Origin: an uncultured Pseudomonadota bacterium
GTDB taxonomy: Bacteria; Pseudomonadota; Gammaproteobacteria; Steroidobacterales; Steroidobacteraceae
Reading direction: 5' to 3'
Length of the DNA: 34,183 nt
Assembly: GCA_903858165.1 (NCBI GenBank)
Contig: CAIOHZ010000146.1
Coordinates: 1-34,183, forward strand
Part shown: positions 19,923 through 28,315 of the stretch, one piece after another
Numbering within the stretch: position 1 is the stretch's first letter
How the letters are laid out: every line of letters begins with the position of its first letter
The notes under the pieces: generated by a model
What the model was told of the DNA's origin: nothing
Database searches by the model: none
Seen by the model: only the letters and a program-made list of their open reading frames with translations
Position numbers and translations under genes: made by a program

Positions 19923-21169
19923 TTGGGTTCCAGCCCGAACAGGCGGCGTGCGGCGTCTACCAAATCGGCATCGCCTTGCTCGCCGGCTTCGCGCAGCGCT
20001 TGCGTGGGTGCATGAATGAGCCGCGCAGTGAGCGTGGTGGCCAAGTATTCCAACGCCTCGTCGGGGGTCTTGCCCGAGGCCATAAGACGCTGCGCCTGCT
20101 CTAGCGTTTGTTGGCGGCGCACTTCCGCCGTGGCGCGCAAGGCGCGAATGGCTGGTACGGCCTCTTGTCCGCGTAGCGCCACATGGAAGTGGTGCACTTC
20201 TTCTTCGATGAGGGTGCGCGCGTGGTCCGCAGCGTCATGACGCGCCTGCAGGTTGTCGCGGATGAACTGCTGCAAATCGTCCAGCGAGTAGAGGTAGATG
20301 TCCTCCAGTTCACCCACTTCCGGTTCGATATCGCGTGGTACGGCGATGTCGACCATGAAGATGGGCTTGCGCTTGCGTGCGGCCAGCGCTGCCTTGGTGT
20401 CGCGCAGCGTGATGACCGGCACGGGGCTCGCCGTGGAGGAAATGACGATATCGGCCTGCGGCAAGTGCTGTGCCAGCGAGTCGAGGGTAATCGCCGAGGC
20501 GTTGAACTCTTCAGCCAGTGCCTCGGCACGCGCTAACGTGCGGTTGGCGATGATCATGCGGCGCAGGCCGTGCGCGTGCAGATGGCGGGCGGTGAGAGCG
20601 ATGGTTTCGCCGGCACCCACCAACAGCGCGGTGTGGTGCTCGAGGCCCGAGAAAATCTGCCGAGCAAGCCCCACGGCCGCTGAGGCCACCGATACGGCGT
20701 TGGCGCCGATATTGGTTTCCGTGCGCACGCGCTTGGCCACCGCAAAGGTCGCCTGGAATAAGCGGTTTAGCACCACGCCGGCGGTGCCGGCGGCTTGCGC
20801 TGCCCGGTAGGCATCTTTCAGTTGCCCCAGAATTTGCGGCTCGCCGATGACCATGGAGTCGAGGCCGGCCGCCACTTGGAAGGCGTGTTGGACGGCGTCG
20901 TCGCCTTCGAGGCGGTAGAGGTGTTCTAACAGGCCGGGCTGGTTATGCCACTGCTGAAGCCACGCGGCCGGGTCCGCCGTCGAACCGTCCTCGAGCACGC
21001 AGTACAGTTCGGTGCGGTTGCAGGTGGACACAATGATGCCTTCCTGCACGCCGGCGGGGGCTGCCAGGTCCTGTAGCGCCGCAGCGAGCTGCGCCGGACC
21101 GAAGGCTACCTTCTCGCGAACGTCGACAGGAGCAGTCTTGTGGTTGAGTCCGACAAGGACGAGGGTCAT
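19919..21169 (-). CDS. hemA: Glutamyl-tRNA reductase
   Basis: The product of 416 aa reduces Glu-tRNA(Glu) to glutamate-1-semialdehyde, the first step of C5-pathway tetrapyrrole synthesis. Catalytic Cys50 lies in [25 protein letters not shown] is at the N-terminus, and the NADPH-binding [15 protein letters not shown] segment follows. ATG at 21169 is chosen because the conserved [14 protein letters not shown] start lies there; the frame extends 23 codons further without family resemblance. It diverges from the TPR gene across a 100-bp gap. A weak promoter candidate on this strand (TTGTGT, 18 nt, GACAAT) lies at 21234-21205. Confidence 0.97.
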   Translation of the reverse strand: MTLVLVGLNHKTAPVDVREKVAFGPAQLAAALQDLAAPAGVQEGIIVSTCNRTELYCVLEDGSTADPAAWLQQWHNQPGLLEHLYRLEGDDAVQHAFQVAAGLDSMVIGEPQILGQLKDAYRAAQAAGTAGVVLNRLFQATFAVAKRVRTETNIGANAVSVASAAVGLARQIFSGLEHHTALLVGAGETIALTARHLHAHGLRRMIIANRTLARAEALAEEFNASAITLDSLAQHLPQADIVISSTASPVPVITLRDTKAALAARKRKPIFMVDIAVPRDIEPEVGELEDIYLYSLDDLQQFIRDNLQARHDAADHARTLIEEEVHHFHVALRGQEAVPAIRALRATAEVRRQQTLEQAQRLMASGKTPDEALEYLATTLTARLIHAPTQALREAGEQGDADLVDAARRLFGLEPK

Positions 21170-21269
21170 CAAGGCAACCGGGCTAGCCAGAGCGGCAAGC
21201 GTGCATTGTCGTTTACGCGTGCCCACGGACACAAGCACCGTGGGTGCGGGGGTGGGCTATAGTCTGCAA

Positions 21270-22961
21270 ATGAACCTTTCCCTGCGAACGCACTTCGCGA
21301 TCCTCTGTTTCGCCGCCAGCCTCCTCTGTGGTGCTGTCGAGGCCAGGCCGTCACCCAAGAACCCCCCATTCACCGACGCCGAGGCGGCGCAGCAGGTGCT
21401 GGTGGCCGAACTGCAGTTCGCCCGTGGCGAGACTGCTGCCGGCGCGCGCGCCTATCTGGCCGTGCTGGCGCGCTATCCGGAGCGCGACCTCGCGATGCGG
21501 GTGACGCAGTTGGCCGCGGCTGCCGACCTGCCCTCTGTCATGCTCGAGGCGGCTTATGTCTGGGCGGCTTTGGCGCCGGCGGACGAGACTGCGCAGCGGG
21601 CCTTGTGGGACGCTCAGTTGCGGACCGGCGCTTGGGAGGCCGTGGCGAAGGAGTTCGCAGCACAGGTGAAGGCGGCGGAGCCCGCGCGCCGCGGCGAGGC
21701 GTTGGACGCCGCCATGTTGCAGTTGGTGGAGTTCGACGATGCCACTGCCGCCGCCCAAGTGGCGCGGCGCCTCGCGCGTGGCTACCCGAAGTCTCCCGAG
21801 GCGCTTGCTGGCTTGGCGCAAGTGGCGGCGAATGGGTCGCTCGTCACGGAGGCCATGCAAACGCTCGCTGCCTTGGCGCAGTTGCGCGCTCTGACGGCGG
21901 AAGAAGCCTTTTTGCGCCTGCGCTTGCTGGCGACCATGGGCGACCACGAGAGTGTCTTGAAGGCGCTGGGCGAGCCCACCCCGGACGAAGTGCCCGGCAA
22001 GCGTTTGCTGCGGGTGCAGGTGCTTATCAGTGCTGGCGACGAAGCTGGCGCGCGCAAAGCGCTGGTGCCGCTGTTGGAGGCGCCGCGGCTGCGGGCGCTG
22101 GGCTTGCGTCTGCTGGCTAGCGTGGAGATGCGTGCCAAGCGTTATGACGAGGCGCAGCGGCTTTACGCGGAACTGGACACCGTGAACAGCAAGGATGCGG
22201 AAGGCACCATGGGGATGGCGGCGGTGGCACGTGCGCGCGGCGACCTCGACAAGGCCTTGGCGTTGTTCAGCCGCATTGAACGCGGGCCGCAGGCGCTGCA
22301 GGCGCAGGCCCAGGTTTGGCGGTTGCAGCGCGAGCGCGGCGAACTGCACCGCGCGGCGGCGGATTTCGATCGCTTCCTGGCGGAAAACCCCGACCAACGT
22401 GCCACCGGTATGGCGCTGCGTTCCGGTTTGCTGCTGCGGGGCGGAGACGGCGCGGCGGCTTTGGCGCAAGCGGACGCTGGGCTGGTGGCCTTCCCCGAGA
22501 GCGATAACCTGCTACAGGCCCGCGCTGCGGCGCTGGACGCTGTGGGCCGCCGGAAGGAGTCGCTGGCTTGGTACGCCGCGCGTACGCGCGCACGGCCTTG
22601 GGACCCGGAAGCGCTGAATAACCAAGCCTACCAATTAGCGTTGGCTGGCGAACAACTGCCGCTGGCGAAGAAGCTGGCAGAGCAAGCCGTGGCAGCGCGG
22701 CCAGTGGCCGCTTACTTCGACACGTTGGGCTGGGTGCATTACCGCCGCGGCCAGTTGCCGGCGGCGCGCGAGTGGCTGGAAAAAGCGCTGGCCCGCGACA
22801 GTGAACCGGAAATTGCCGCCCACTTGGGCGAGGTGCTCTGGGCGGCGGGCGAAAAGGCGCGAGCCGAAATGGTCTGGCGCGCGGGGTTGGCCGAGGCCGC
22901 CCCGGAAGATCTACCTACCCTGAAAGCCACCGTCCTGCGTGTTTCGGGGCTGAAGCTTTAA
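21270..22961 (+). CDS. Secreted tetratricopeptide-repeat protein (PA4667-like position)
   Basis: The product of 563 aa has an N-terminal signal peptide (hydrophobic core about 8-24, probable cleavage after AVEA) and a long alpha-helical array of TPR-like repeats from about residue 35 to 550, very rich in Ala, Leu and Arg. Clear repeats include PWDPEALNNQAYQLALAGEQ and YFDTLGWVHYRRGQLPAARE near the C-terminus. The gene immediately before lolB in Pseudomonas is also a TPR protein (PA4667). A scaffold role in the periplasm or outer membrane is likely but the partner is unknown. ATG at 21270 has no Shine-Dalgarno; a TATAGT sits 6 nt upstream, which may mean a leaderless transcript. Confidence 0.88.
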   Translation: MNLSLRTHFAILCFAASLLCGAVEARPSPKNPPFTDAEAAQQVLVAELQFARGETAAGARAYLAVLARYPERDLAMRVTQLAAAADLPSVMLEAAYVWAALAPADETAQRALWDAQLRTGAWEAVAKEFAAQVKAAEPARRGEALDAAMLQLVEFDDATAAAQVARRLARGYPKSPEALAGLAQVAANGSLVTEAMQTLAALAQLRALTAEEAFLRLRLLATMGDHESVLKALGEPTPDEVPGKRLLRVQVLISAGDEAGARKALVPLLEAPRLRALGLRLLASVEMRAKRYDEAQRLYAELDTVNSKDAEGTMGMAAVARARGDLDKALALFSRIERGPQALQAQAQVWRLQRERGELHRAAADFDRFLAENPDQRATGMALRSGLLLRGGDGAAALAQADAGLVAFPESDNLLQARAAALDAVGRRKESLAWYAARTRARPWDPEALNNQAYQLALAGEQLPLAKKLAEQAVAARPVAAYFDTLGWVHYRRGQLPAAREWLEKALARDSEPEIAAHLGEVLWAAGEKARAEMVWRAGLAEAAPEDLPTLKATVLRVSGLKL

Positions 22962-22971
22962 GTCGTGTCTA

Positions 22972-22996
22972 GGCTATTGAATTTAATAGTTTTTTT
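22972..22996 (+). terminator. AT-rich hairpin with T7 run between the TPR gene and lolB
   Basis: CTATT (22974-22978) pairs with AATAG (22985-22989) around a GAATTT loop, with two further G-U pairs at the base, followed directly by seven T residues (22990-22996). It lies 12 nt after the TPR stop. The stem is weak (one G-C pair), so it may be a leaky terminator or attenuator ahead of lolB. Confidence 0.45.
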
Positions 22997-23012
22997 AGGC
23001 TTCACCAGGCGC

Positions 23013-23627
23013 GTGCAGTGGCTGCGGCTGGCGGGCGCCGGCACGCTGCTATTGCTGGCCGCCTGCGCCACGGTGCCGCCCCCCGCGCCGTCGGGCCCGA
23101 CGGCCCCCAGCTGGGAGCTACGCGCGGCGCAGTTGCCGGCCAGCGACTGGACCGCCGAAGGCCGTTTTGCCGTGGCGGTTCCCGGCCGACATGGCAGCGG
23201 CGAGCAGGGCGGGCAGGGCACGTTCCGCTGGCATCGGGGCACCGAGGGTAGCGTGGTCGAAGTGTCCGGCCCGCTTGGTATCGGCCGCATGACGGTGTTT
23301 CTGGACGCGCGGGGTGCCCGCTTCGAGCAGGGCGGGCAGCAATGGCACGCGATAGACCCGGAAGGTGAGCTTCGGCAGCGGTTTGGTTTTTCGCTCCCCG
23401 TGCGCGGGTTGGACTACTGGCTGCGCGGTCTGCCGGCTCCGTCCCCGGCCACGGCCCCCGTTGCGGGGACGGTGGGTTTCGAGCAGGACGGTTGGACCGT
23501 GGACTACCCGGCTTTTGACGCTTCGGCCCGGCCCCTGAAGCTGACCGCTTCGCGGCCCGGCATGCGGGTACGCGCGGTGGTGGAGCGTTGGCAGGAGGCG
23601 GCGCCCACCCTGGTACCCACGCCGTGA
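23013..23627 (+). CDS. lolB: Outer-membrane lipoprotein receptor LolB
   Basis: The product of 204 aa accepts lipoproteins from LolA and inserts them in the outer membrane. GTG at 23013 is preferred because it gives a standard lipoprotein signal, MQWLRLAGAGTLLLLAAC, with lipobox LAAC and Cys18. A GTG at 22965 in the same frame would add 16 residues with a second hydrophobic stretch, read through the AT-rich hairpin. The body shows LolB features: WTAEGRFAVAV, GTFRWHR, SGPLGIGRM, FGFSLPVRGLDYWLRG. The stop overlaps the ispE start by one base. The position beside ispE and across from hemA is the conserved LolB locus. Confidence 0.92.
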   Translation: MQWLRLAGAGTLLLLAACATVPPPAPSGPTAPSWELRAAQLPASDWTAEGRFAVAVPGRHGSGEQGGQGTFRWHRGTEGSVVEVSGPLGIGRMTVFLDARGARFEQGGQQWHAIDPEGELRQRFGFSLPVRGLDYWLRGLPAPSPATAPVAGTVGFEQDGWTVDYPAFDASARPLKLTASRPGMRVRAVVERWQEAAPTLVPTP

Positions 23628-24505
23628 TGACCAGCATTTGGCCGGCGCCAGCCAAGCTGAACCTGTTCCTGCACATCGTGGGTCGCCGTGCGGACGGCTA
23701 TCACTTGCTGCAGACGGTGTTCCAGTTGGTGGACTTGCACGACGACATCGCCATTACCCCGCGTAAGGACGGCGTGGTGGAGCGTCTTGGCGGGCTGGCG
23801 CATGTGCCACCGGCGCAGGACCTCGTGGTGCGCGCGGCGCTGGCGTTGCGCACGTATGCGGGGCGCCCGGAACTCGGCGCCACCTTGGCGGTGACCAAGC
23901 GCATTCCCGCAGGCGCCGGCATGGGCGGGGGCAGCAGCGACGCCGCCACCACGTTGGTGGCGCTTAACCACTTGTGGGGGCTGGGCTTGCCCTTGGAAAC
24001 GCTGGCGGAACTGGGTCTCGGGCTCGGCGCGGACGTGCCGGTCTTCGTTTACGGCCACACGGCTTGGGGCGAAGGGGTGGGCGAAAACCTCACGCCACTG
24101 GAGCTGCCGGAACGCTGGTTCGCAGTCATTCACCCGGGCATTGCCGTGCCCACGGGCCCCTTGTTCCAGACCCCTGATTTGACTCGCGATTCGCCCGTCC
24201 TCACAATACGGGGTTCGGCAGCCGCCCTTCAGGCGTCGCCCGGCGAGGAGTCCTCGTCTGGCAGCGTGTTTGGGCCCGGTTTCCGCAACGATTGCGAGGC
24301 AGTGGCCACCCGGCTGCACCCCCCCGTGCGCGCAGCGCTGGGCTGGTTGCAGCGCTCCGGGCCGGCGCGCCTCACTGGCACGGGGGCCTGCGTGTTCGCG
24401 CCCCATGCCACGCAAGCCGCTGCGGAAGCCAGCCTAGCGGGGCTGCCAGCGGCATGGCGCGGTTTCGTGGTGCGTTCCCTGGGAAGCACGCACTGGCCCG
24501 TCTAG
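23627..24505 (+). CDS. ispE: 4-diphosphocytidyl-2-C-methyl-D-erythritol kinase
   Basis: The product of 292 aa is the GHMP kinase of the MEP isoprenoid pathway; it phosphorylates the 2-OH of CDP-methylerythritol. K10 in PAPAKLNLFLHI and D136 in GADVPVF are the catalytic pair, and the ATP loop is PAGAGMGGGSSDAA (95-108). The length is normal. The start is ATG at 23627, sharing one base with the lolB stop (TGATG). tRNA-Gln follows 14 nt after its stop, so the tRNA is probably cut from a common transcript. Confidence 0.97.
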   Translation: MTSIWPAPAKLNLFLHIVGRRADGYHLLQTVFQLVDLHDDIAITPRKDGVVERLGGLAHVPPAQDLVVRAALALRTYAGRPELGATLAVTKRIPAGAGMGGGSSDAATTLVALNHLWGLGLPLETLAELGLGLGADVPVFVYGHTAWGEGVGENLTPLELPERWFAVIHPGIAVPTGPLFQTPDLTRDSPVLTIRGSAAALQASPGEESSSGSVFGPGFRNDCEAVATRLHPPVRAALGWLQRSGPARLTGTGACVFAPHATQAAAEASLAGLPAAWRGFVVRSLGSTHWPV

Positions 24506-24519
24506 CGCGCAAGTTTTAT

Positions 24520-24594
24520 TGGGGCGTCGCCAAGCGGTAAGGCAGCGGATTTTGATTCCGCCATTCGGAGGTTCGATCCCTCCCGCCCCAGCCA
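24520..24594 (+). tRNA. tRNA-Gln, anticodon UUG
   Basis: The 75-nt sequence folds as a full cloverleaf with encoded CCA. The acceptor stem TGGGGCG pairs with CGCCCCA and has the U1-A72 pair usual for tRNA-Gln, with discriminator G73. The anticodon arm is GCGGA-TTTTGAT-TCCGC, giving anticodon TTG. The T arm is GGAGG-TTCGATC-CCTCC. It decodes CAA and, by wobble, CAG. Its place between ispE and prs is conserved in Pseudomonas-type genomes. Given gatCAB in the same window, this tRNA may be charged directly or by amidation. Confidence 0.98.
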
Positions 24595-24601
24595 TCTTTC
24601 C

Positions 24602-24626
24602 AGTGGGCCTGCACGGCAGGCCCGCT
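24602..24626 (+). other. Strong hairpin between tRNA-Gln and prs
   Basis: GGGCCTGC (24605-24612) and GCAGGCCC (24616-24623) form a perfect 8-bp stem around ACG, extended by three more pairs (one G-U). It lies 7 nt after the CCA end of the tRNA and about 20 nt before the prs start. No U-run follows, so it is more likely an RNA-processing or stability element than a terminator. Confidence 0.6.
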
Positions 24627-24645
24627 CAGGTTTCAGGAGCGCGGC

Positions 24646-25599
24646 GTGGACCAGAACTCGATGGTGGTGTTCGCAGGCAAGGCCAGCCCCGTGTTGGCGC
24701 ACGACATCGCGCGCCATCTCATGCAGCCGCTCGGCCGAGTGAATGTCACGCGCTTCAGTGACGGTGAAGTGCAGGTCGAGCTCATGGAGAACGTGCGCGG
24801 CCGCGACGTCTTCATCGTGCAGTCCACGTGCCCGCCCACTAACGACTCCCTCATGGAGTTGCTCATCATGGCGGATGCCTGCCGTCGCGCCTCAGCGGGC
24901 CGCATCACGGCCGTCATTCCGTATTTCGGCTATGCCCGGCAGGACCGGCGCCCGCGTGCCACGCGCGTGCCCATTACCGCGAAGCTGGTGGCCAACCTCA
25001 TCACCACCGCCGGCATCAACCGCGTGCTCACCGTGGACCTCCACGCTGACCAAATCCAAGGTTTCTTCGATATTCCCGTCGACAACATCTTCGCCTCGCC
25101 CGTGTTGCTTGGCGACGTTTGGAAGCAGCGCGACGAGAACATCATCGTGGTGTCGCCGGACGTCGGTGGCGTGGTGCGTGCGCGTGCTTTGGCCAAGCGC
25201 CTGGACGACGCCGACCTCGCCATCATCGACAAGCGCCGGCCGCGCCCGAACGAGTCGAAGGTGATGAATATCATCGGTAACGTCGCCGGCAAAACTTGCG
25301 TGATGATCGACGACATGGTCGACACCGCCGGTACGCTGTGCGTAGCCGCGCAGGCTTTGAAGGATGAAGGTGCTACTAAGGTGGTGGCTTATATCACCCA
25401 CCCGGTGCTGTCTGGTGCCGCCGTCGAGCGTATCTCCAAGAGCGCGCTCGACGAGCTCGTCGTTACCGACACTATCCCGCTGAACGAAGAGGCTCGTGCC
25501 TGCTCGCGCATCCGCCAGCTCAGCGTGGCGGGCCTGCTCGCGGAAACCATGCGTCGCGTGCGCGACGAAGAATCCGTCAGTTCGCTGTACGTCGACTGA
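24646..25599 (+). CDS. prs: Ribose-phosphate pyrophosphokinase
   Basis: The product of 317 aa makes PRPP from ribose 5-phosphate and ATP for purine, pyrimidine, NAD, His and Trp synthesis. The PRPP loop is [12 protein letters not shown] (219-230), the flexible catalytic region is around [12 protein letters not shown] (93-104) and [11 protein letters not shown] is at 131-141. GTG at 24646 is chosen because AGGAG lies about 7 nt upstream and the length fits; ATG at 24661 would remove five residues. It is flanked by two strong hairpins. Confidence 0.97.
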   Translation: MDQNSMVVFAGKASPVLAHDIARHLMQPLGRVNVTRFSDGEVQVELMENVRGRDVFIVQSTCPPTNDSLMELLIMADACRRASAGRITAVIPYFGYARQDRRPRATRVPITAKLVANLITTAGINRVLTVDLHADQIQGFFDIPVDNIFASPVLLGDVWKQRDENIIVVSPDVGGVVRARALAKRLDDADLAIIDKRRPRPNESKVMNIIGNVAGKTCVMIDDMVDTAGTLCVAAQALKDEGATKVVAYITHPVLSGAAVERISKSALDELVVTDTIPLNEEARACSRIRQLSVAGLLAETMRRVRDEESVSSLYVD

Positions 25600-25608
25600 T
25601 TTGAACCC

Positions 25609-25634
25609 GGCGCGGCAGGTTCACCTGCCGTGCC
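25609..25634 (+). other. Strong hairpin between prs and rplY
   Basis: An 11-bp stem (25609-25619 with 25624-25634, one G-U pair) closes a TTCA loop, 9 nt after the prs stop and 63 nt before rplY. No U-run follows. It could separate prs from rplY mRNA by processing or protect the prs 3' end. Confidence 0.6.
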
Positions 25635-25697
25635 ATTACGAAGGAACGGCGCATCTTGGTCGCGGGGCGCCTTTCCGGACAACGTTGGAGAAATGGA

Positions 25698-26405
25698 ATG
25701 AAGATTTCTTTCGAAGTGGCTGTGGAATTCCGCGAGGAGCAGGGGAAGGGTGCGAGCCGCCGCCTGCGCCACGAGGGCAAGGTCCCGGCCATCATGTACG
25801 GCGGCAACAAGGAGCCTCGTGCCTTGTCGCTCAACCACAACAAGCTGACGCAGCTTCTCGACAACGAGAAGTTCTACACCAGCATCGTCGCGCTGAAGAT
25901 TGGCGAACACACGCAGAACGCCGTCGTGCGTGACCTGCAGCGGCACCCATACAAGCCGCAGATCGTCCATATCGACTTCCAGCGCGTGCTGGACGACGAG
26001 CCGATCCGCATGGAAGTGCCGCTGCACTTCGTGGGCGCCGAGACCTGCCCGGGCGTGAAGACGCAGGGCGGCAGCTTGTCGCACCTGAAGAATCAGCTGG
26101 CCATCCTCTGCTTGCCGAAGGATCTACCGGAGTACATCTCGGTGGATTGCTCCACCATGAGCACCGGCGACTCCATCCACATTGCTGACCTGAACCTGCC
26201 GGAAGGCGTGAAGTCGGTGGACCTTGAGCATGGCCGCAACGACACCGTCGTCGCTATCCATGGCAAGCGTGGTGAAGAAGAGGAAGCCGCTCCGGTTGCC
26301 GATGCCAAGAAGGCGCCGGCTGGCAAGGCGCCCCCGGCGAAGGCTGCGCCGGCTGGCAAGGCTGCGCCTGCGAAGGCCGCTGCCCCGGCTGCCAAGAAGA
26401 AGTAA
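25698..26405 (+). CDS. rplY: Ribosomal protein bL25, long (Ctc/TL5-type) form
   Basis: The product of 235 aa binds 5S rRNA. The N-terminal L25 domain (about 1-95) has REEQGKGASRRLRHEGKVPA and DLQRHPYKPQIVHIDFQRV; the C-terminal TL5 beta domain (about 96-195) includes VGAETCPGVKTQGG and HIADLNLPEGVK. It ends in a tail of about 32 residues built of Ala, Lys and Pro (APAGKAPPAKAAPAGKAA) that is disordered and strongly basic. ATG at 25698 has GGAG 7 nt upstream. The long form is common in Pseudomonas-like genomes; E. coli has only the short domain. Confidence 0.97.
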   Translation: MKISFEVAVEFREEQGKGASRRLRHEGKVPAIMYGGNKEPRALSLNHNKLTQLLDNEKFYTSIVALKIGEHTQNAVVRDLQRHPYKPQIVHIDFQRVLDDEPIRMEVPLHFVGAETCPGVKTQGGSLSHLKNQLAILCLPKDLPEYISVDCSTMSTGDSIHIADLNLPEGVKSVDLEHGRNDTVVAIHGKRGEEEEAAPVADAKKAPAGKAPPAKAAPAGKAAPAKAAAPAAKKK

Positions 26406-26417
26406 GGCAGCTTCGTC

Positions 26418-26484
26418 AGCGCCGCGGGGCAGGGTTCGGGGATGTTTTGTCCCACTGGGCCCTACCCGCGGCGTTTGCGTTTTT
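26418..26484 (+). terminator. Rho-independent terminator or attenuator between rplY and pth
   Basis: CGCCGCGGG (26420-26428) pairs perfectly with CCCGCGGCG (26465-26473), extended outward by a G-U and an A-T pair; an inner AGGG/CCCT (26431-26434 with 26460-26463) continues the stem. It is followed by TTTGCGTTTTT (26474-26484). Position 13 nt after the rplY stop fits a terminator. pth begins 14 nt later, so either pth has little own promoter space or this is partial attenuation. Confidence 0.7.
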
Positions 26485-26498
26485 GGCCCTAGCACGCC

Positions 26499-27104
26499 AT
26501 GTCCACTACCCCCACTCTGCAGCCCCGCTTGCTTGTTGGTCTCGGTAACCCCGGGCCGGAATACGATCGCACGCGCCACAACGCCGGCTTTTGGCTGGTG
26601 GACCGCGTGGCCGCGCGTTTCGGTGGGGCACTAAAGATGCAGCGCAACTTCCAAGGCGAAGTGGGCCGCTGCACGGTGGAGGGCCAAGAACTGTGGCTGT
26701 TGAAGCCGCAGACGTTCATGAACCGTTGCGGCCCCGCGGTGCGCGCGGTGTGCGACTACTACAAGATTGCACCGGCCGAAGTGCTGGTGGCACACGATGA
26801 ACTCGACCTGCCGGTGGGCACGGTGCGGCTGAAGCAGGGCGGCGGTGCTGGTGGCCACAATGGCCTGAAGGACACCATCGCGCATATCGGCCCCACCTTC
26901 TGGCGTCTGCGGCTGGGCATTGGCCATCCCGGCAATGCGCGCGAAGTGGTTGATTACGTCCTGCGGCGCGCTCCGGCGCACGATGAGGACGCCATACTCG
27001 ATGCGGTGGCTGAGGCCGCCGCAGAACTGCCCAAGGTGTACACCGAAGGCGCGGAGAAGGTGATGAACCGTCTCCACCGGTACGGCACGAAGCCGGCCAA
27101 CTGA
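26499..27104 (+). CDS. pth: Peptidyl-tRNA hydrolase
   Basis: The product of 201 aa releases tRNA from stalled peptidyl-tRNAs. Active-site residues are visible: H27 in [13 protein letters not shown]75 in QTFMN, D100 in HDELDLP and [11 protein letters not shown] (116-125). The length is typical. No strong Shine-Dalgarno precedes ATG at 26499. It follows the rplY terminator and precedes ychF by 25 nt, the conserved order. Confidence 0.97.
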   Translation: MSTTPTLQPRLLVGLGNPGPEYDRTRHNAGFWLVDRVAARFGGALKMQRNFQGEVGRCTVEGQELWLLKPQTFMNRCGPAVRAVCDYYKIAPAEVLVAHDELDLPVGTVRLKQGGGAGGHNGLKDTIAHIGPTFWRLRLGIGHPGNAREVVDYVLRRAPAHDEDAILDAVAEAAAELPKVYTEGAEKVMNRLHRYGTKPAN

Positions 27105-27129
27105 AGAAACAGGTAAAGAAGGAAGCATC

Positions 27130-28221
27130 ATGGGCATCAAGTGCGGAATCGTCGGTCTCCCGAATGTCGGTAAATCGACCCTCTTCAATGCGCTGACGCG
27201 CGCCCAGATTGCGGCGGAAAACTACCCGTTCTGTACCATCGACCCGAACGTGGGTGTGGTGCCCGTGCCGGACCCGCGGCTCGATGCGCTGGCCGCCATC
27301 GTGAAGCCCGAACGCATTCTGCCCACCACCGTCGAGTTCGTGGACATTGCGGGCATTGTGAAGGGCGCTTCGCAGGGCGAAGGCCTAGGCAACAAGTTCC
27401 TCTCGCATATTCGTGAAGTGGACGCTATCACCCACGTGGTGCGTTGCTTCGAGAACGACGACGTGGTGCACGTGGCCGGTAAGGTGGATCCGCTCGATGA
27501 CATCGACGTTATCAACACTGAGCTGGCGTTGGCGGACCTCGATACCGTCGAGAAGGGCCTACAGCGTGCCGAGAAGGCCGCCAAGGCGCAGGACAAAGAC
27601 GCCATGCGCACGCGCGACGTACTGAAGAAGGTGCATGAAGCGTTAGACCAGGGCCGCCCCGCGCGCGCACTGGGTCTTGATGAAAATGAGCGCGCCGCTG
27701 TGCGCGACTACCATCTGCTGACCATGAAGCCCGTGCTTTACGTGGCGAACGTGCAGGAAGGTGGTTTCACCAATAACCCGCTGCTGGCCAAGGTGGAACT
27801 GCGTGCGAAGGAAGAGGGCGCGCAAGTGGTTGCTGTGTGCGCGGCCATCGAGGCGGAAATTTCGCAGCTCGATGACGCCGACCGCAAGGACTTCCTGGAT
27901 TCGCTCGGCCTCGATGAGCCGGGCCTGAATCGCGTTATCCGCGCCGGCTACGCACTGCTGGGCCTGCAGACCTACTTCACCGCTGGCGTGAAGGAAGTAC
28001 GCGCTTGGACTGTCCGCGCTGGCAGTACGGCGCCGCAGGCCGCCGGCGTTATTCACACCGACTTCGAGCGTGGCTTCATCCGCGCCGAAACCATGGCCTA
28101 CGACGACTTCATTACCTACAAGGGTGAAGCCGGTGCCAAGGAAGCCGGCAAGCTGCGCCTGGAAGGCAAGGAATACCTCGTCCGCGAGGGCGACGTGCTG
28201 CACTTCCGCTTCAACGTTTAA
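27130..28221 (+). CDS. ychF: Redox-regulated ATPase YchF (OLA1 family)
   Basis: The product of 363 aa is an Obg-family P-loop NTPase that binds the ribosome. Walker A is GLPNVGKST (9-17) and Walker B lies at [14 protein letters not shown]. In place of the GTPase NKxD motif is NVQE, which explains the ATP preference known for this family. The C-terminal TGS domain has [15 protein letters not shown] and [15 protein letters not shown] at 27130 has AAGGAAG about 6 nt upstream. A REP-like hairpin lies just after the stop. Confidence 0.98.
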   Translation: MGIKCGIVGLPNVGKSTLFNALTRAQIAAENYPFCTIDPNVGVVPVPDPRLDALAAIVKPERILPTTVEFVDIAGIVKGASQGEGLGNKFLSHIREVDAITHVVRCFENDDVVHVAGKVDPLDDIDVINTELALADLDTVEKGLQRAEKAAKAQDKDAMRTRDVLKKVHEALDQGRPARALGLDENERAAVRDYHLLTMKPVLYVANVQEGGFTNNPLLAKVELRAKEEGAQVVAVCAAIEAEISQLDDADRKDFLDSLGLDEPGLNRVIRAGYALLGLQTYFTAGVKEVRAWTVRAGSTAPQAAGVIHTDFERGFIRAETMAYDDFITYKGEAGAKEAGKLRLEGKEYLVREGDVLHFRFNV

Positions 28222-28225
28222 AACA

Positions 28226-28250
28226 GTCGGGAGCAAGCTGGCTTGCGACT
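28226..28250 (+). repeat. REP-like palindromic element, copy 3
   Basis: The sequence gtcgggagcaagctggcttg plus cgact folds with GCAAG/CTTGC around CTGG and AGTC/GACT outside a small bulge. It resembles the pair near 15000 and follows ychF by 4 nt, where it could act as a transcript end. The rest of the gap to 28315 holds a TAAAAT (28271-28276) that could be a -10 box for the ligase gene, without a good -35. Confidence 0.5.
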
Positions 28251-28315
28251 CTTTCGGCTCGCGCTGCCGCTAAAATGTCTCTAACATAGGACAACTTTCC
28301 CCTGCGGGGTGTTCG

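Noticed and set aside
21351-22469. 372-codon minus-strand open frame opposite the TPR gene
   Set aside because: Gln/Arg/His-rich shadow of a TPR protein with a signal peptide and conserved position; no motif.
22965-23012. GTG at 22965 as the lolB start
   Set aside because: It adds a second hydrophobic stretch before the lipoprotein signal and crosses a hairpin with a T7 run; GTG 23013 gives a standard signal. Kept as an alternative.
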